NCBI GenBank assembly: GCA_020719775.1
Contig: DYPS01000013.1
Span: 1-41,265, forward strand
From: Desulfosporosinus sp.
Lineage (GTDB): Bacteria > Campylobacterota > Campylobacteria > Campylobacterales > Arcobacteraceae
Length of the DNA: 41,265 nucleotides
Direction of reading: 5' to 3'
The first letter of the stretch is position 1; each line of letters starts with the position of its first letter. Shown here piece by piece: positions 35,231-41,265 of this stretch. A model generated the notes under the pieces. That model saw nothing but the letters and a program-made list of their open reading frames with translations, was not told the DNA's origin and made no database searches. The translations under genes were made by a program, and so were the position numbers.

Positions 35231-35704
35231 ATGGAACATAAACAAAAGAATTATAGACCTAATGTGGCTGCTATAGTACTTAGTAGTTCGTATCCTTTAA
35301 AGTGTGAAATTTTAATTGCTTCAAGAATTGATATAAAAGATGCTTGGCAATTTCCCCAAGGTGGTATTGATGAGGGTGAAATGCCAGAAGAAGCACTTTT
35401 TAGGGAACTTGGAGAGGAGATAGGGACAAATGAAGTGGAGATTATCGCTGAATATCCAGGTTGGGTAAGTTATGATTTTCCACCATCTGTTGCTAAAAAT
35501 ATGGCACCATTTGATGGGCAAACACAAAAATACTATCTAGTAAAGCTAAAGAAGGGTGCAGTAGTAGATATTAATACTCACATACCTGAATTTAGTGAGT
35601 ATAAATTTGTAGAAGGAAATAAATTAAATGAGTACATAACTTTTTTTAAAAGAACAGTTTATAAAAAGGTATTAAAATATTTTAAACAAGAAGGTTACAT
35701 ATAA
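35231..35704 (+). CDS. rppH: RNA pyrophosphohydrolase RppH
   Basis: RppH removes pyrophosphate from mRNA 5' ends, exposing transcripts to 5'-dependent decay, and members also hydrolyse dinucleoside polyphosphates. The Nudix box is complete at about 44-66: GGIDEGEMPEEALFRELGEEIG, given here in outline with the conserved G44, E50, R58, E59, E62 and E63. WQFPQGG precedes it, and YDFPP (YDFPPSVAKNM) is the family-specific segment. It has 157 residues. AAGG lies ahead of the ATG. The stop overlaps the lysC ATG by one base. Confidence 0.92.
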   Translation: MEHKQKNYRPNVAAIVLSSSYPLKCEILIASRIDIKDAWQFPQGGIDEGEMPEEALFRELGEEIGTNEVEIIAEYPGWVSYDFPPSVAKNMAPFDGQTQKYYLVKLKKGAVVDINTHIPEFSEYKFVEGNKLNEYITFFKRTVYKKVLKYFKQEGYI

Positions 35705-36915
35705 TGTTAAGAGTTTTAAAGTTTGGTGGTACAAGTGTTGGGACACTTGAAAGAATTGGAAATGTTGCAAGTATCATTAGAAAGATGAGAGATAATGGAG
35801 ATGATCTGGTTGTTGTTGTAAGTGCTATGAGTGGGGAGACGAATAAGCTTATAGATTATGCAAAATACTATAGTGATGCTCCAAATGATAGAGAGCTTGA
35901 TATGCTTTTAAGTTCAGGAGAAAGAGTGACAAGCGCATTGCTTTCTATCGCTTTAAATGAACTTGGATATAAAACTGTTTCGATGTCAGGTAGAGAAGCT
36001 GGTATTTATACAACAAATGACTATACTTATGCGAGAATTGAAAAAATTGAAACAGCTAATATGGAACAAGCTATCAAAAATGGTGAGATAATCATCGTAG
36101 CTGGATTTCAAGGTGTGAGTGTAGATGAAAATAGGGTAACGACACTTGGTAGAGGCGGAAGTGATCTAACGGCTGTTGCACTTGCAGGGGCTTTAAAAGC
36201 TGATATTTGTGAGATTTATACAGATGTGGATGGTATCTATACGACAGACCCAAGGATTGAGCCAAAAGCAAAAAAAATGGAAAAAATCTCATACGATGAG
36301 ATGTTGGAACTTGCATCTTTAGGGGCAAAAGTTTTACAAAATAGAAGTGTTGAGATGGCAAAAAAACTCAATGTTAATCTCGTATCAAGAAGCTCTTTTA
36401 CACCTGATGTTGAAGGGACATTAATAACAAAGGAAGAAAATATTATGGAAGCACCAGTAGTTAGCGGTATTGCATTAGATAAAAATCAAGTTAGAGTTGG
36501 AATGTATGGAGTTATGAATAAACCAGGGATCGCTTCATTAATTTTCACGGCATTAGCAGACGCAAATATTAATGTTGACATGATAGTTCAAACAATAGGA
36601 ACAGATTTCAAAGCAAATCTTGATTTTACAGTTCCTGTTGGGGATTTAATCAAAACTAAAAATGTAATGGAAAAGTTTCAAAATGATGTTGAAAAAATAG
36701 AGTACAATGAAGCGATAGCAAAAGTTTCTATTGTTGGTGTTGGGATGAAGTCTCATACAGGTGTAGCTTCAAAAGCATTTTCAGCACTAGCAAATGAAAA
36801 TATCAATATCAGAATTATTAGTACAAGTGAAATAAAAATATCTATGGTAATAGATGAAAAATATGGTGAATTAGCAGTAAGAACATTGCACGAAGCCTAT
36901 GAATTAGATAAATAA
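35704..36915 (+). CDS. lysC: Aspartokinase
   Basis: Aspartokinase phosphorylates aspartate, the first step towards lysine (and diaminopimelate for peptidoglycan), threonine and methionine. The 403 residues carry the N-terminal KFGGTSVG (6-13), the kinase core with VVVSAMSGETNKLI and GFQGV, and TTLGRGGSDLTAVALA. The C-terminus has two ACT modules, including NINVDMIVQTIGT and NINIRIISTSEIKISMVI, for feedback control. It is a monofunctional enzyme with no homoserine dehydrogenase domain. It is co-translated with rppH through a one-base overlap. Confidence 0.96.
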   Translation: MLRVLKFGGTSVGTLERIGNVASIIRKMRDNGDDLVVVVSAMSGETNKLIDYAKYYSDAPNDRELDMLLSSGERVTSALLSIALNELGYKTVSMSGREAGIYTTNDYTYARIEKIETANMEQAIKNGEIIIVAGFQGVSVDENRVTTLGRGGSDLTAVALAGALKADICEIYTDVDGIYTTDPRIEPKAKKMEKISYDEMLELASLGAKVLQNRSVEMAKKLNVNLVSRSSFTPDVEGTLITKEENIMEAPVVSGIALDKNQVRVGMYGVMNKPGIASLIFTALADANINVDMIVQTIGTDFKANLDFTVPVGDLIKTKNVMEKFQNDVEKIEYNEAIAKVSIVGVGMKSHTGVASKAFSALANENINIRIISTSEIKISMVIDEKYGELAVRTLHEAYELDK

Positions 36916-36938
36916 ACAAATACAAAAGAGGATTTTTT

Positions 36939-37490
36939 TTGCAAGAATTTACGAATTGGACAGTTAAAGCAATCAGAGAAGATAAGTATATTGGTTCCTG
37001 GATGGAAGAAAGAAAATTTGATTGGATTCCTATTGTTGCGAAAACGATTACCAATATAGTTGATAAAGGAAAATCTGTACTCGTAATTACAGATGATGAT
37101 AGAGATTGGTTTTTACACTATGTTTTAGGTAAAATCAATTCCCCGAAAAATAATAGACCTTTGTTGCCATTTTATGATTTTACAGGGATGGTGAAACATA
37201 CTTATAAACTTACAGGTGATGAAGATATGGAATTTGTTAGAGATATGCTTGATATCTCTTTCCCGAATGGATATATTTTTTGGTATATAGGAAGAAGTCA
37301 AAGTAAAAAAGCAATATTTCCAAAAGTTTCTTATGGTTCTTTTTTATGGCTTTTTGATGAGGATGTTCAGAATAGTTTTAATCTTAAGGGTGATGATGAA
37401 ACACTTGATATGAAACTATTACAACTTTATAGATTATTTGATAAAACTCTTGAAGCAGCTTTATTTTCTCACATAGAGGTGGATAAATAG
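36939..37490 (+). CDS. hobA: HobA, DnaA-binding initiation regulator
   Basis: HobA binds domain I-II of DnaA and promotes its oligomerisation at the origin. It is specific to Campylobacterota and functionally resembles DiaA. The 183-residue protein shows the expected layout: a first helix (EFTNWTVKAIREDKYI), VLVITDDDRDWFLHYVLGKINSP, RPLLPFYDF and FPNGYIFWYIGRSQSKKA. The start is a TTG (36939-36941) at the 3' end of a T8 tract, with GAGGA at 36928-36932 six bases ahead. Only an N-terminal Met from this TTG makes sense. holB follows with no gap. Confidence 0.9.
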   Translation: MQEFTNWTVKAIREDKYIGSWMEERKFDWIPIVAKTITNIVDKGKSVLVITDDDRDWFLHYVLGKINSPKNNRPLLPFYDFTGMVKHTYKLTGDEDMEFVRDMLDISFPNGYIFWYIGRSQSKKAIFPKVSYGSFLWLFDEDVQNSFNLKGDDETLDMKLLQLYRLFDKTLEAALFSHIEVDK

Positions 37491-38111
37491 ATGACTTTTA
37501 ATGTATCAACTATCTTGATAGTTAATGATATTGAGGAGAGTTTGGCTCAGGTCGCAGCAACTTTACCAAAGCATGACATAAGAATTGTTAAAAATGAAGA
37601 AGATGGGAAAAAAGATTTTCTTATTGCTCATGCAAAACAAGTAGTTAAAGAGGCATATATTGCAAGTGACAAAATAAAATATATTATTTTTTGTGGCGAA
37701 AACTTTACTGTTGAAGCTCAAAATTCACTCCTAAAAATTCTTGAAGAACCACCTAAAAATATAATTTTTATAATGATAACAAATAGTAAAAATGGAATTT
37801 TAAAAACTATATTCTCAAGACTTCCTCATCATTATCTTAAAACAAAAAAACAACGAATTCCTATTGCTATTGATTTACTTAAATTAAATTTAAAAGATGT
37901 ATATAATTTTCTTAAAGCAAATCAAAAAATAACCAAGGGAGAAACAAAAGAGATTATTGAATCACTTCTTTATAGTGCAAATGAAAAGAAAATGAAACTT
38001 ACAACAAAAGAGCTGGAAAGTTTTTCTATTGCTATGAAACTTTGTGAACTGAACTCAAGACCTATAAATATCCTTACAACTTTGCTTTTGACTCTTATGA
38101 GAAAAAGATAA
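37491..38111 (+). CDS. holB: DNA polymerase III delta' subunit, short form
   Basis: The delta' subunit is part of the clamp loader that opens the beta clamp. This 206-residue protein keeps the conserved NSLLKILEEPPKNIIFIMIT segment (residues 80-99) and the following FSRLPHH, but is much shorter than the roughly 330 residues in E. coli. An N-terminal domain (1-120) and part of the helical lid remain. Short delta' proteins are normal for Campylobacterota as far as I recall. Its ATG directly follows the hobA stop, tying it to replication initiation. Confidence 0.85.
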   Translation: MTFNVSTILIVNDIEESLAQVAATLPKHDIRIVKNEEDGKKDFLIAHAKQVVKEAYIASDKIKYIIFCGENFTVEAQNSLLKILEEPPKNIIFIMITNSKNGILKTIFSRLPHHYLKTKKQRIPIAIDLLKLNLKDVYNFLKANQKITKGETKEIIESLLYSANEKKMKLTTKELESFSIAMKLCELNSRPINILTTLLLTLMRKR

Positions 38112-38117
38112 ATATAA

Positions 38118-39257
38118 ATGATAATTACAAAAATAAATCCAGCAAATCTTGAAGATTTTTATATTGCTTTAGGGACAGAAGGTATAGGAGCAAAGATATT
38201 AACTGCAAAATCTCATATACATACTCTTTTAATAAAGGGTTTGCATACTGGAGCTGCTAATATTTTAAAGCAAGATGCCCTTTCTATTGGAGCAGATGTC
38301 GCAGTTCCAAGGGGAACAATTCTTTTTGAAACACCAACTGTTGATATTGTTTTGATAGCAAGCGATAAACATCTTAAAATTTTAGCAAAAAAGGAACTTT
38401 CACAGCCATTTGGACTTAAAAAAGTGGCAAATGAACTTCAAAGTTTTATCACTCACAAACCTACAAAAACAAAAATTATGGGTATCGTAAATGCTAATGA
38501 TGATAGCTTTTTTGAGGAGAGTAGATTTTTGGGTGATGATGCTATTGCTAAAATTAAACAGATGATAGCTGATGGTGCTGATATTATAGATATTGGGGCA
38601 GTTTCTACAAGACCAAACAGTTCTATTGTGGAAGCTGATGAAGAACTCAAAAGGATCAAACCTATTTGCGATGCGATATCTAAGCATAAATTGTATGAAA
38701 AAGCAATTTTTAGTATAGATAGTTTTACCCCAAGTGTTATCGAATATGCCTTACAATCTGGATTTACAATCATAAATGATATCACGGGATTAGCAAATGA
38801 TGAGGTTTGTTTGCTTGCTCAAAAATATGAAGCAACAGTCGTTATCATGCATATGCAAGGGACACCACAAGATATGCAAAAAAATCCAACTTATGAAAAT
38901 GTAGTTGCTGAGGTTGATCAATTTTTTGTTGAGCGGATAGAAAAAGCAAAACGATTTGGGATAGAAAAAATCATCCTTGATGTTGGGATAGGATTTGGAA
39001 AAACTCTTAGACACAATCTTTTACTTTTACAAAATCTTGAGCATTTTAAAAGATTTGGATATGAGATACTTCTTGGGGCAAGTAGAAAATCTTTAATAGA
39101 GATGGTTGTCCTAAATACTCCTACAAGTGAACGACTCAGCGGAACTTTGGCTATCCATCTTGATGGGATACAAAAAGGGGCTTCATTGATCAGATGTCAT
39201 GATGTAAAAGAACATTTTCAAGCTATTAAAATGCAAGAAGCCATAATGTATGTATAA
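38118..39257 (+). CDS. folP: Dihydropteroate synthase with N-terminal extension
   Basis: FolP condenses the pterin pyrophosphate with p-aminobenzoate, the step blocked by sulfonamides. The canonical barrel starts near residue 117 with KIMGIVNANDDSFFEES, where the usual NVTPDSF reads NANDDSF. It continues with GADIIDIGAVSTRPNSS, INDITG, HMQGTP, LDVGIGFGKT and LGASRKSLI, and ends RCHDVKEH. About 115 residues precede it (including LKQDALSIGADVAVPRGT), a domain found in FolP of H. pylori and relatives. Total length is 379. It follows holB by six bases and is convergent with msrA. Confidence 0.94.
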   Translation: MIITKINPANLEDFYIALGTEGIGAKILTAKSHIHTLLIKGLHTGAANILKQDALSIGADVAVPRGTILFETPTVDIVLIASDKHLKILAKKELSQPFGLKKVANELQSFITHKPTKTKIMGIVNANDDSFFEESRFLGDDAIAKIKQMIADGADIIDIGAVSTRPNSSIVEADEELKRIKPICDAISKHKLYEKAIFSIDSFTPSVIEYALQSGFTIINDITGLANDEVCLLAQKYEATVVIMHMQGTPQDMQKNPTYENVVAEVDQFFVERIEKAKRFGIEKIILDVGIGFGKTLRHNLLLLQNLEHFKRFGYEILLGASRKSLIEMVVLNTPTSERLSGTLAIHLDGIQKGASLIRCHDVKEHFQAIKMQEAIMYV

Positions 39258-39263
39258 AAAGAA

Positions 39264-39809
39264 TTAAAATCTTTTTGTATATTTGTGACAATAAGGGGCT
39301 TTATTGTGTTTAAAATAGTAGTCTTGGTGGTATTCTTCAGCTTCAAAAAATGGAGTATTTTTTGTAGAAATTAACTTTGTAGCTATTTTTAAACCTTTAT
39401 TTTCCAATATTGAGATAAGTTTTTTCGCATCCTCTTTTTCATCTTCATCATTGTAGAAAATTGCACTTAAATATTGTGTTCCAATATCTGGTCCTTGTCC
39501 ATTTTTTTGAGTAGGGTCGTGAATCTCAAAAAAGAGTTTCGCTAAAGTTTCAAATGATATAAGATGTGCATCATAAATAATTTTTACAACTTCAAGATGT
39601 CCTGTGGTTCCATAACAAACTTCTCTGTAGCTTGGATTGTTTACTGTCCCACCCATGTAGCCACTTATCGCTTCTTTTACCCCTTTTAGTTTTTCAAAGT
39701 GATATTCTACACCCCAAAAACAACCTCCAGCAAAGTATGCATTTCTTATATTTTCCATTTTAGCTCCGTATAGATTTATTGTGATGAGAAGTAAAAATAG
39801 ATATCTCAC
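39264..39809 (-). CDS. msrA: Exported methionine sulfoxide reductase A
   Basis: MsrA reduces the S form of methionine sulfoxide in proteins. An N-terminal signal (RYLFLLLITINLYGA) sends it to the periplasm. The catalytic cysteine is C30 in AGGCFWG, with GTTGHLEVV, DPTQKNGQGPDIGTQY and a C-terminal APYCHKY that offers a resolving cysteine. At 181 residues it is typical. The start is a GTG at 39809 within a GTGA overlap with the msrB stop, so MsrA is translated by coupling. A 7-bp AT hairpin overlaps its 3' end and the folP stop. Confidence 0.92.
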   Translation of the reverse strand: MRYLFLLLITINLYGAKMENIRNAYFAGGCFWGVEYHFEKLKGVKEAISGYMGGTVNNPSYREVCYGTTGHLEVVKIIYDAHLISFETLAKLFFEIHDPTQKNGQGPDIGTQYLSAIFYNDEDEKEDAKKLISILENKGLKIATKLISTKNTPFFEAEEYHQDYYFKHNKAPYCHKYTKRF

Positions 39810-40225
39810 TTCTCTTGTTTAAAGTTTAATGAAACAGAATTTACACAATGTCTTGTGTTTTTAGCTGTAAGTCCTTCCCCTTTGAAAACATGTCCTAAAT
39901 GACCACCACAAGTTGCACAAACTATCTCAACTCTTCGCCCATCAGCATCAAGAATTTCTTTTACAGCTCCTTCTATTGTATCGTCAAAACTTGGCCATCC
40001 TGTTCCACTATCAAATTTTGTACTTGATTTAAAAAGTGGAGTATTGCATTTTTTACAAGCGTAGATACCATTTGCTTTATGGTTATAGTATTCTCCAGTA
40101 AAAGCTCTTTCTGTTCCTTTATTTTCTATGACATGTTTTTCAAAATCGTTGAGTTCATTGTATTGCATTTTGTCTCCAGCTAATAGTATATTTATAAATA
40201 TAAGTGTCACAAATATTTTCTTCAT
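39806..40225 (-). CDS. msrB: Exported methionine sulfoxide reductase B
   Basis: MsrB reduces the R form of protein methionine sulfoxide. A signal peptide (MKKIFVTLIFINILLAG) exports it. The structural zinc site is C57/C60 (CKKC) and C103/C106 (CATC). The catalytic cysteine is C127 in RHCVNS, and GTGWPSF is present. At 139 residues it is compact. Upstream there is no Shine-Dalgarno site and a TATAAA (minus strand, 40239 down to 40234) lies only nine bases before the ATG, so translation may be nearly leaderless or driven from an upstream transcript. It is paired with msrA. Confidence 0.92.
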   Translation of the reverse strand: MKKIFVTLIFINILLAGDKMQYNELNDFEKHVIENKGTERAFTGEYYNHKANGIYACKKCNTPLFKSSTKFDSGTGWPSFDDTIEGAVKEILDADGRRVEIVCATCGGHLGHVFKGEGLTAKNTRHCVNSVSLNFKQEK

Positions 40226-40330
40226 TTTTGGATTTTATACTAAGAGATTGAAAAGATTTAAAAAGCAAAAGGTTAAGCAGAAGAATTTATTATTTTTGAA
40301 GATAATTTTATTTTTTGATAAAAATTGCTT

Positions 40331-40374
40331 GATACTAGCCCTTTATAGTTCTTATATATGTGGGGACTAATATC
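40331..40374 (-). terminator. Candidate intrinsic terminator after the DUF4395 gene
   Basis: Read on the minus strand, GATATTAGTCCCC (40374 to 40362) pairs with GGGCTAGTATC (40341 to 40331), with one mismatch and one bulge. AAGCAATTTTT follows immediately, ending in a five-base T-run. The position, 12 bases past the DUF4395 stop, fits a terminator. The remaining AT-rich bases of the gap (40226-40330) hold only the -10 candidate noted under msrB. Confidence 0.4.
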
Positions 40375-40386
40375 ATGCTATATAGT

Positions 40387-41202
40387 TTAATGACAACTTG
40401 GTTGTTTCTTATCGCTATTTTCATTTGAATCCTTAGGATTCACTTTTTTACAAAATTTTTCTTTATACATTTGCTCATGCCCCATATCAATAGCATGTTG
40501 TGGTACAACACAATCTGCATCATAAATATTTTCTTGGTGTTCTACTGTTTCCATATCTTCATTAGAATCCATCATAGCAAACATATTCATAGCCATAGAT
40601 TTATTTGGGGTATTTACACTAAATTGGTACAAAGATACAATGGTAAATACAAGGGTAATAACAACTATACTTTTTTGAAATCCACTAAATTGTACAATTG
40701 GTTCTTTTCCTCTTACTTCACAAACTCCACCAGGACAGTTTGTAGCTTTTTCTTTAAAAATAAAATTGTATAACTTACATCCAAGGCAGATTGAAAATGC
40801 TGATTCGCTAAAAAGAAGTACTAAACAAAGCACACAAATCACAATCTTAATAGGGGTCATCTGAGGGTCAATCACTAAAAGATACACCATCGGTAAAGAA
40901 AGTGCCAATCCAATCGACCAAGCAAATCTCTTTTGAGTTGCTCCTACATATTCTGGAGTTTGATTTTGGATAAAAGCTCTCCCCACAAGCATACTTGGTG
41001 AGAATTTTGGATCAATCACTCGTATTAAAAAATCTACCATAAAAAACACAACAAAATATTGAGTAAATACAAAATTTCCCAACATAAAACTATTTAAAAA
41101 ACTTAAAAATCCAAAGGCGAAGAGTATCCCAGCCGCCGCTCTTGCTTCCCGTTCATTTATCACAAGGACATCATAACCATCTACTTTATAACCATATGCC
41201 AT
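40387..41202 (-). CDS. DUF4395 membrane protein with Met/His/Cys-rich C-terminal tail
   Basis: DUF4395 proteins are small membrane proteins of unknown role. This one has about four membrane segments in the first 140 residues, with REARAAAGI and IDPKFSPSMLVGRAF typical of the family. Cysteine pairs CLGC (about 139-142) and CPGGVC (about 156-161) follow, then a fifth membrane segment (about 177-195). The remaining 75 residues are rich in Met, His and Cys: MAMNMFAMM, then CVVPQHAIDMGHEQMYKEKFC, ending SCH. Such ligands suggest metal binding, perhaps copper, which is inference. I start at the ATG at 41202, which has GGAG seven bases upstream, not the ATG at 41214. It has 271 residues. Confidence 0.75.
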   Translation of the reverse strand: MAYGYKVDGYDVLVINEREARAAAGILFAFGFLSFLNSFMLGNFVFTQYFVVFFMVDFLIRVIDPKFSPSMLVGRAFIQNQTPEYVGATQKRFAWSIGLALSLPMVYLLVIDPQMTPIKIVICVLCLVLLFSESAFSICLGCKLYNFIFKEKATNCPGGVCEVRGKEPIVQFSGFQKSIVVITLVFTIVSLYQFSVNTPNKSMAMNMFAMMDSNEDMETVEHQENIYDADCVVPQHAIDMGHEQMYKEKFCKKVNPKDSNENSDKKQPSCH

Positions 41203-41248
41203 ATTTTTCTCCATTTTAAAATTAATGAATCTTATGCTTTTTATGTGT

Positions 41249-41254
41249 AGTATA
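41249..41254 (-). promoter_or_regulatory. -10 candidate for the DUF4395 gene
   Basis: TATACT on the minus strand (41254 down to 41249) is a reasonable -10 box, giving a leader of about 40 bases that contains the GGAG ribosome-binding site at 41212-41209. The window ends 11 bases further, so the -35 region is not visible. Confidence 0.3.
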
Positions 41255-41265
41255 TGTGTAATAAT

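Noticed and set aside
39247-39280. AT-only hairpin (AAAAAGA with TCTTTTT) at the folP/msrA junction as a bidirectional terminator
   Set aside because: The stem has one G-C pair and overlaps the coding ends, so the support is too thin to list it.
40128-40370. 80-codon plus-strand frame across the msrB start and the gap
   Set aside because: It is antisense to the conserved start of msrB and crosses its promoter and the candidate terminator; residue content is that of AT-rich noise.

Overview
The window is AT-rich, gene-dense bacterial chromosome, almost certainly from the Campylobacterota (epsilonproteobacteria). The best evidence is a HobA-type DnaA-binding protein next to a short DNA polymerase III delta' subunit. 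Supporting signs are the aminofutalosine synthase MqnE, the gene strings pyrH-rpoZ-spoT-tyrS-(nitronate monooxygenase)-amiC and fabZ-lpxA-clpX-mreB-mreC, a long-form QueH and a FolP with an N-terminal extension. The genus cannot be fixed from the sequence. No prophage, complete insertion sequence, CRISPR array, tRNA or rRNA was seen, and no gap between genes exceeds about 175 bases. This is mainly a core-genome region.

Layout. Bases 1-7032 (+) hold a gene tail, then pyrH, rpoZ, spoT, tyrS, a nitronate monooxygenase-like gene and an exported amidase. Bases 7016-9790 (-) read tlpA-like lipoprotein, ftsY, comEC. Bases 9849-13400 (+) hold a 5-formyl-THF cyclo-ligase gene, rny, rsmD and a lone peptide-type ABC permease. 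Bases 13545-21734 (+) form a translation operon: nusA, cysS, thrB, ylxR, infB, rbfA, rimP, ribD. Bases 21794-23711 (-) carry queH and a membrane-anchored DUF155 protein. Bases 23819-25395 (+) carry an ATP-sulfurylase-like protein with an altered active site and a small lipoprotein. A hairpin-rich, relatively GC-rich patch (25408-25513) lies between that lipoprotein and the convergent thiS.

Bases 25515-33923 (-) read, in transcription order, rho, murI, mqnE, then fabZ, lpxA, clpX, mreB, mreC, an exported cyclophilin and thiS. hemW follows at 34096-35151 (-). Bases 35231-39257 (+) hold rppH, lysC, hobA, holB and folP. The window closes on the minus strand with exported MsrB and MsrA and an upstream DUF4395 membrane protein with a Met/His/Cys-rich tail.

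The genes cover translation and RNA turnover (nusA, infB, rbfA, rimP, rny, rppH, rho), envelope building (amiC, fabZ, lpxA, mreBC, murI), replication initiation (hobA, holB), cofactors (mqnE, ribD, folP, thiS, hemW) and periplasmic thiol/methionine repair (tlpA, msrA, msrB). Signals that ordinary annotation explains least are the ATP-sulfurylase-like protein, the structured patch at 25408-25513, the metal-ligand-rich DUF4395 tail, a four-cysteine motif in the nitronate monooxygenase, and a set of TTG start codons with good Shine-Dalgarno sites. Five upstream regions share a TGNTANNAT-type extended -10 element.
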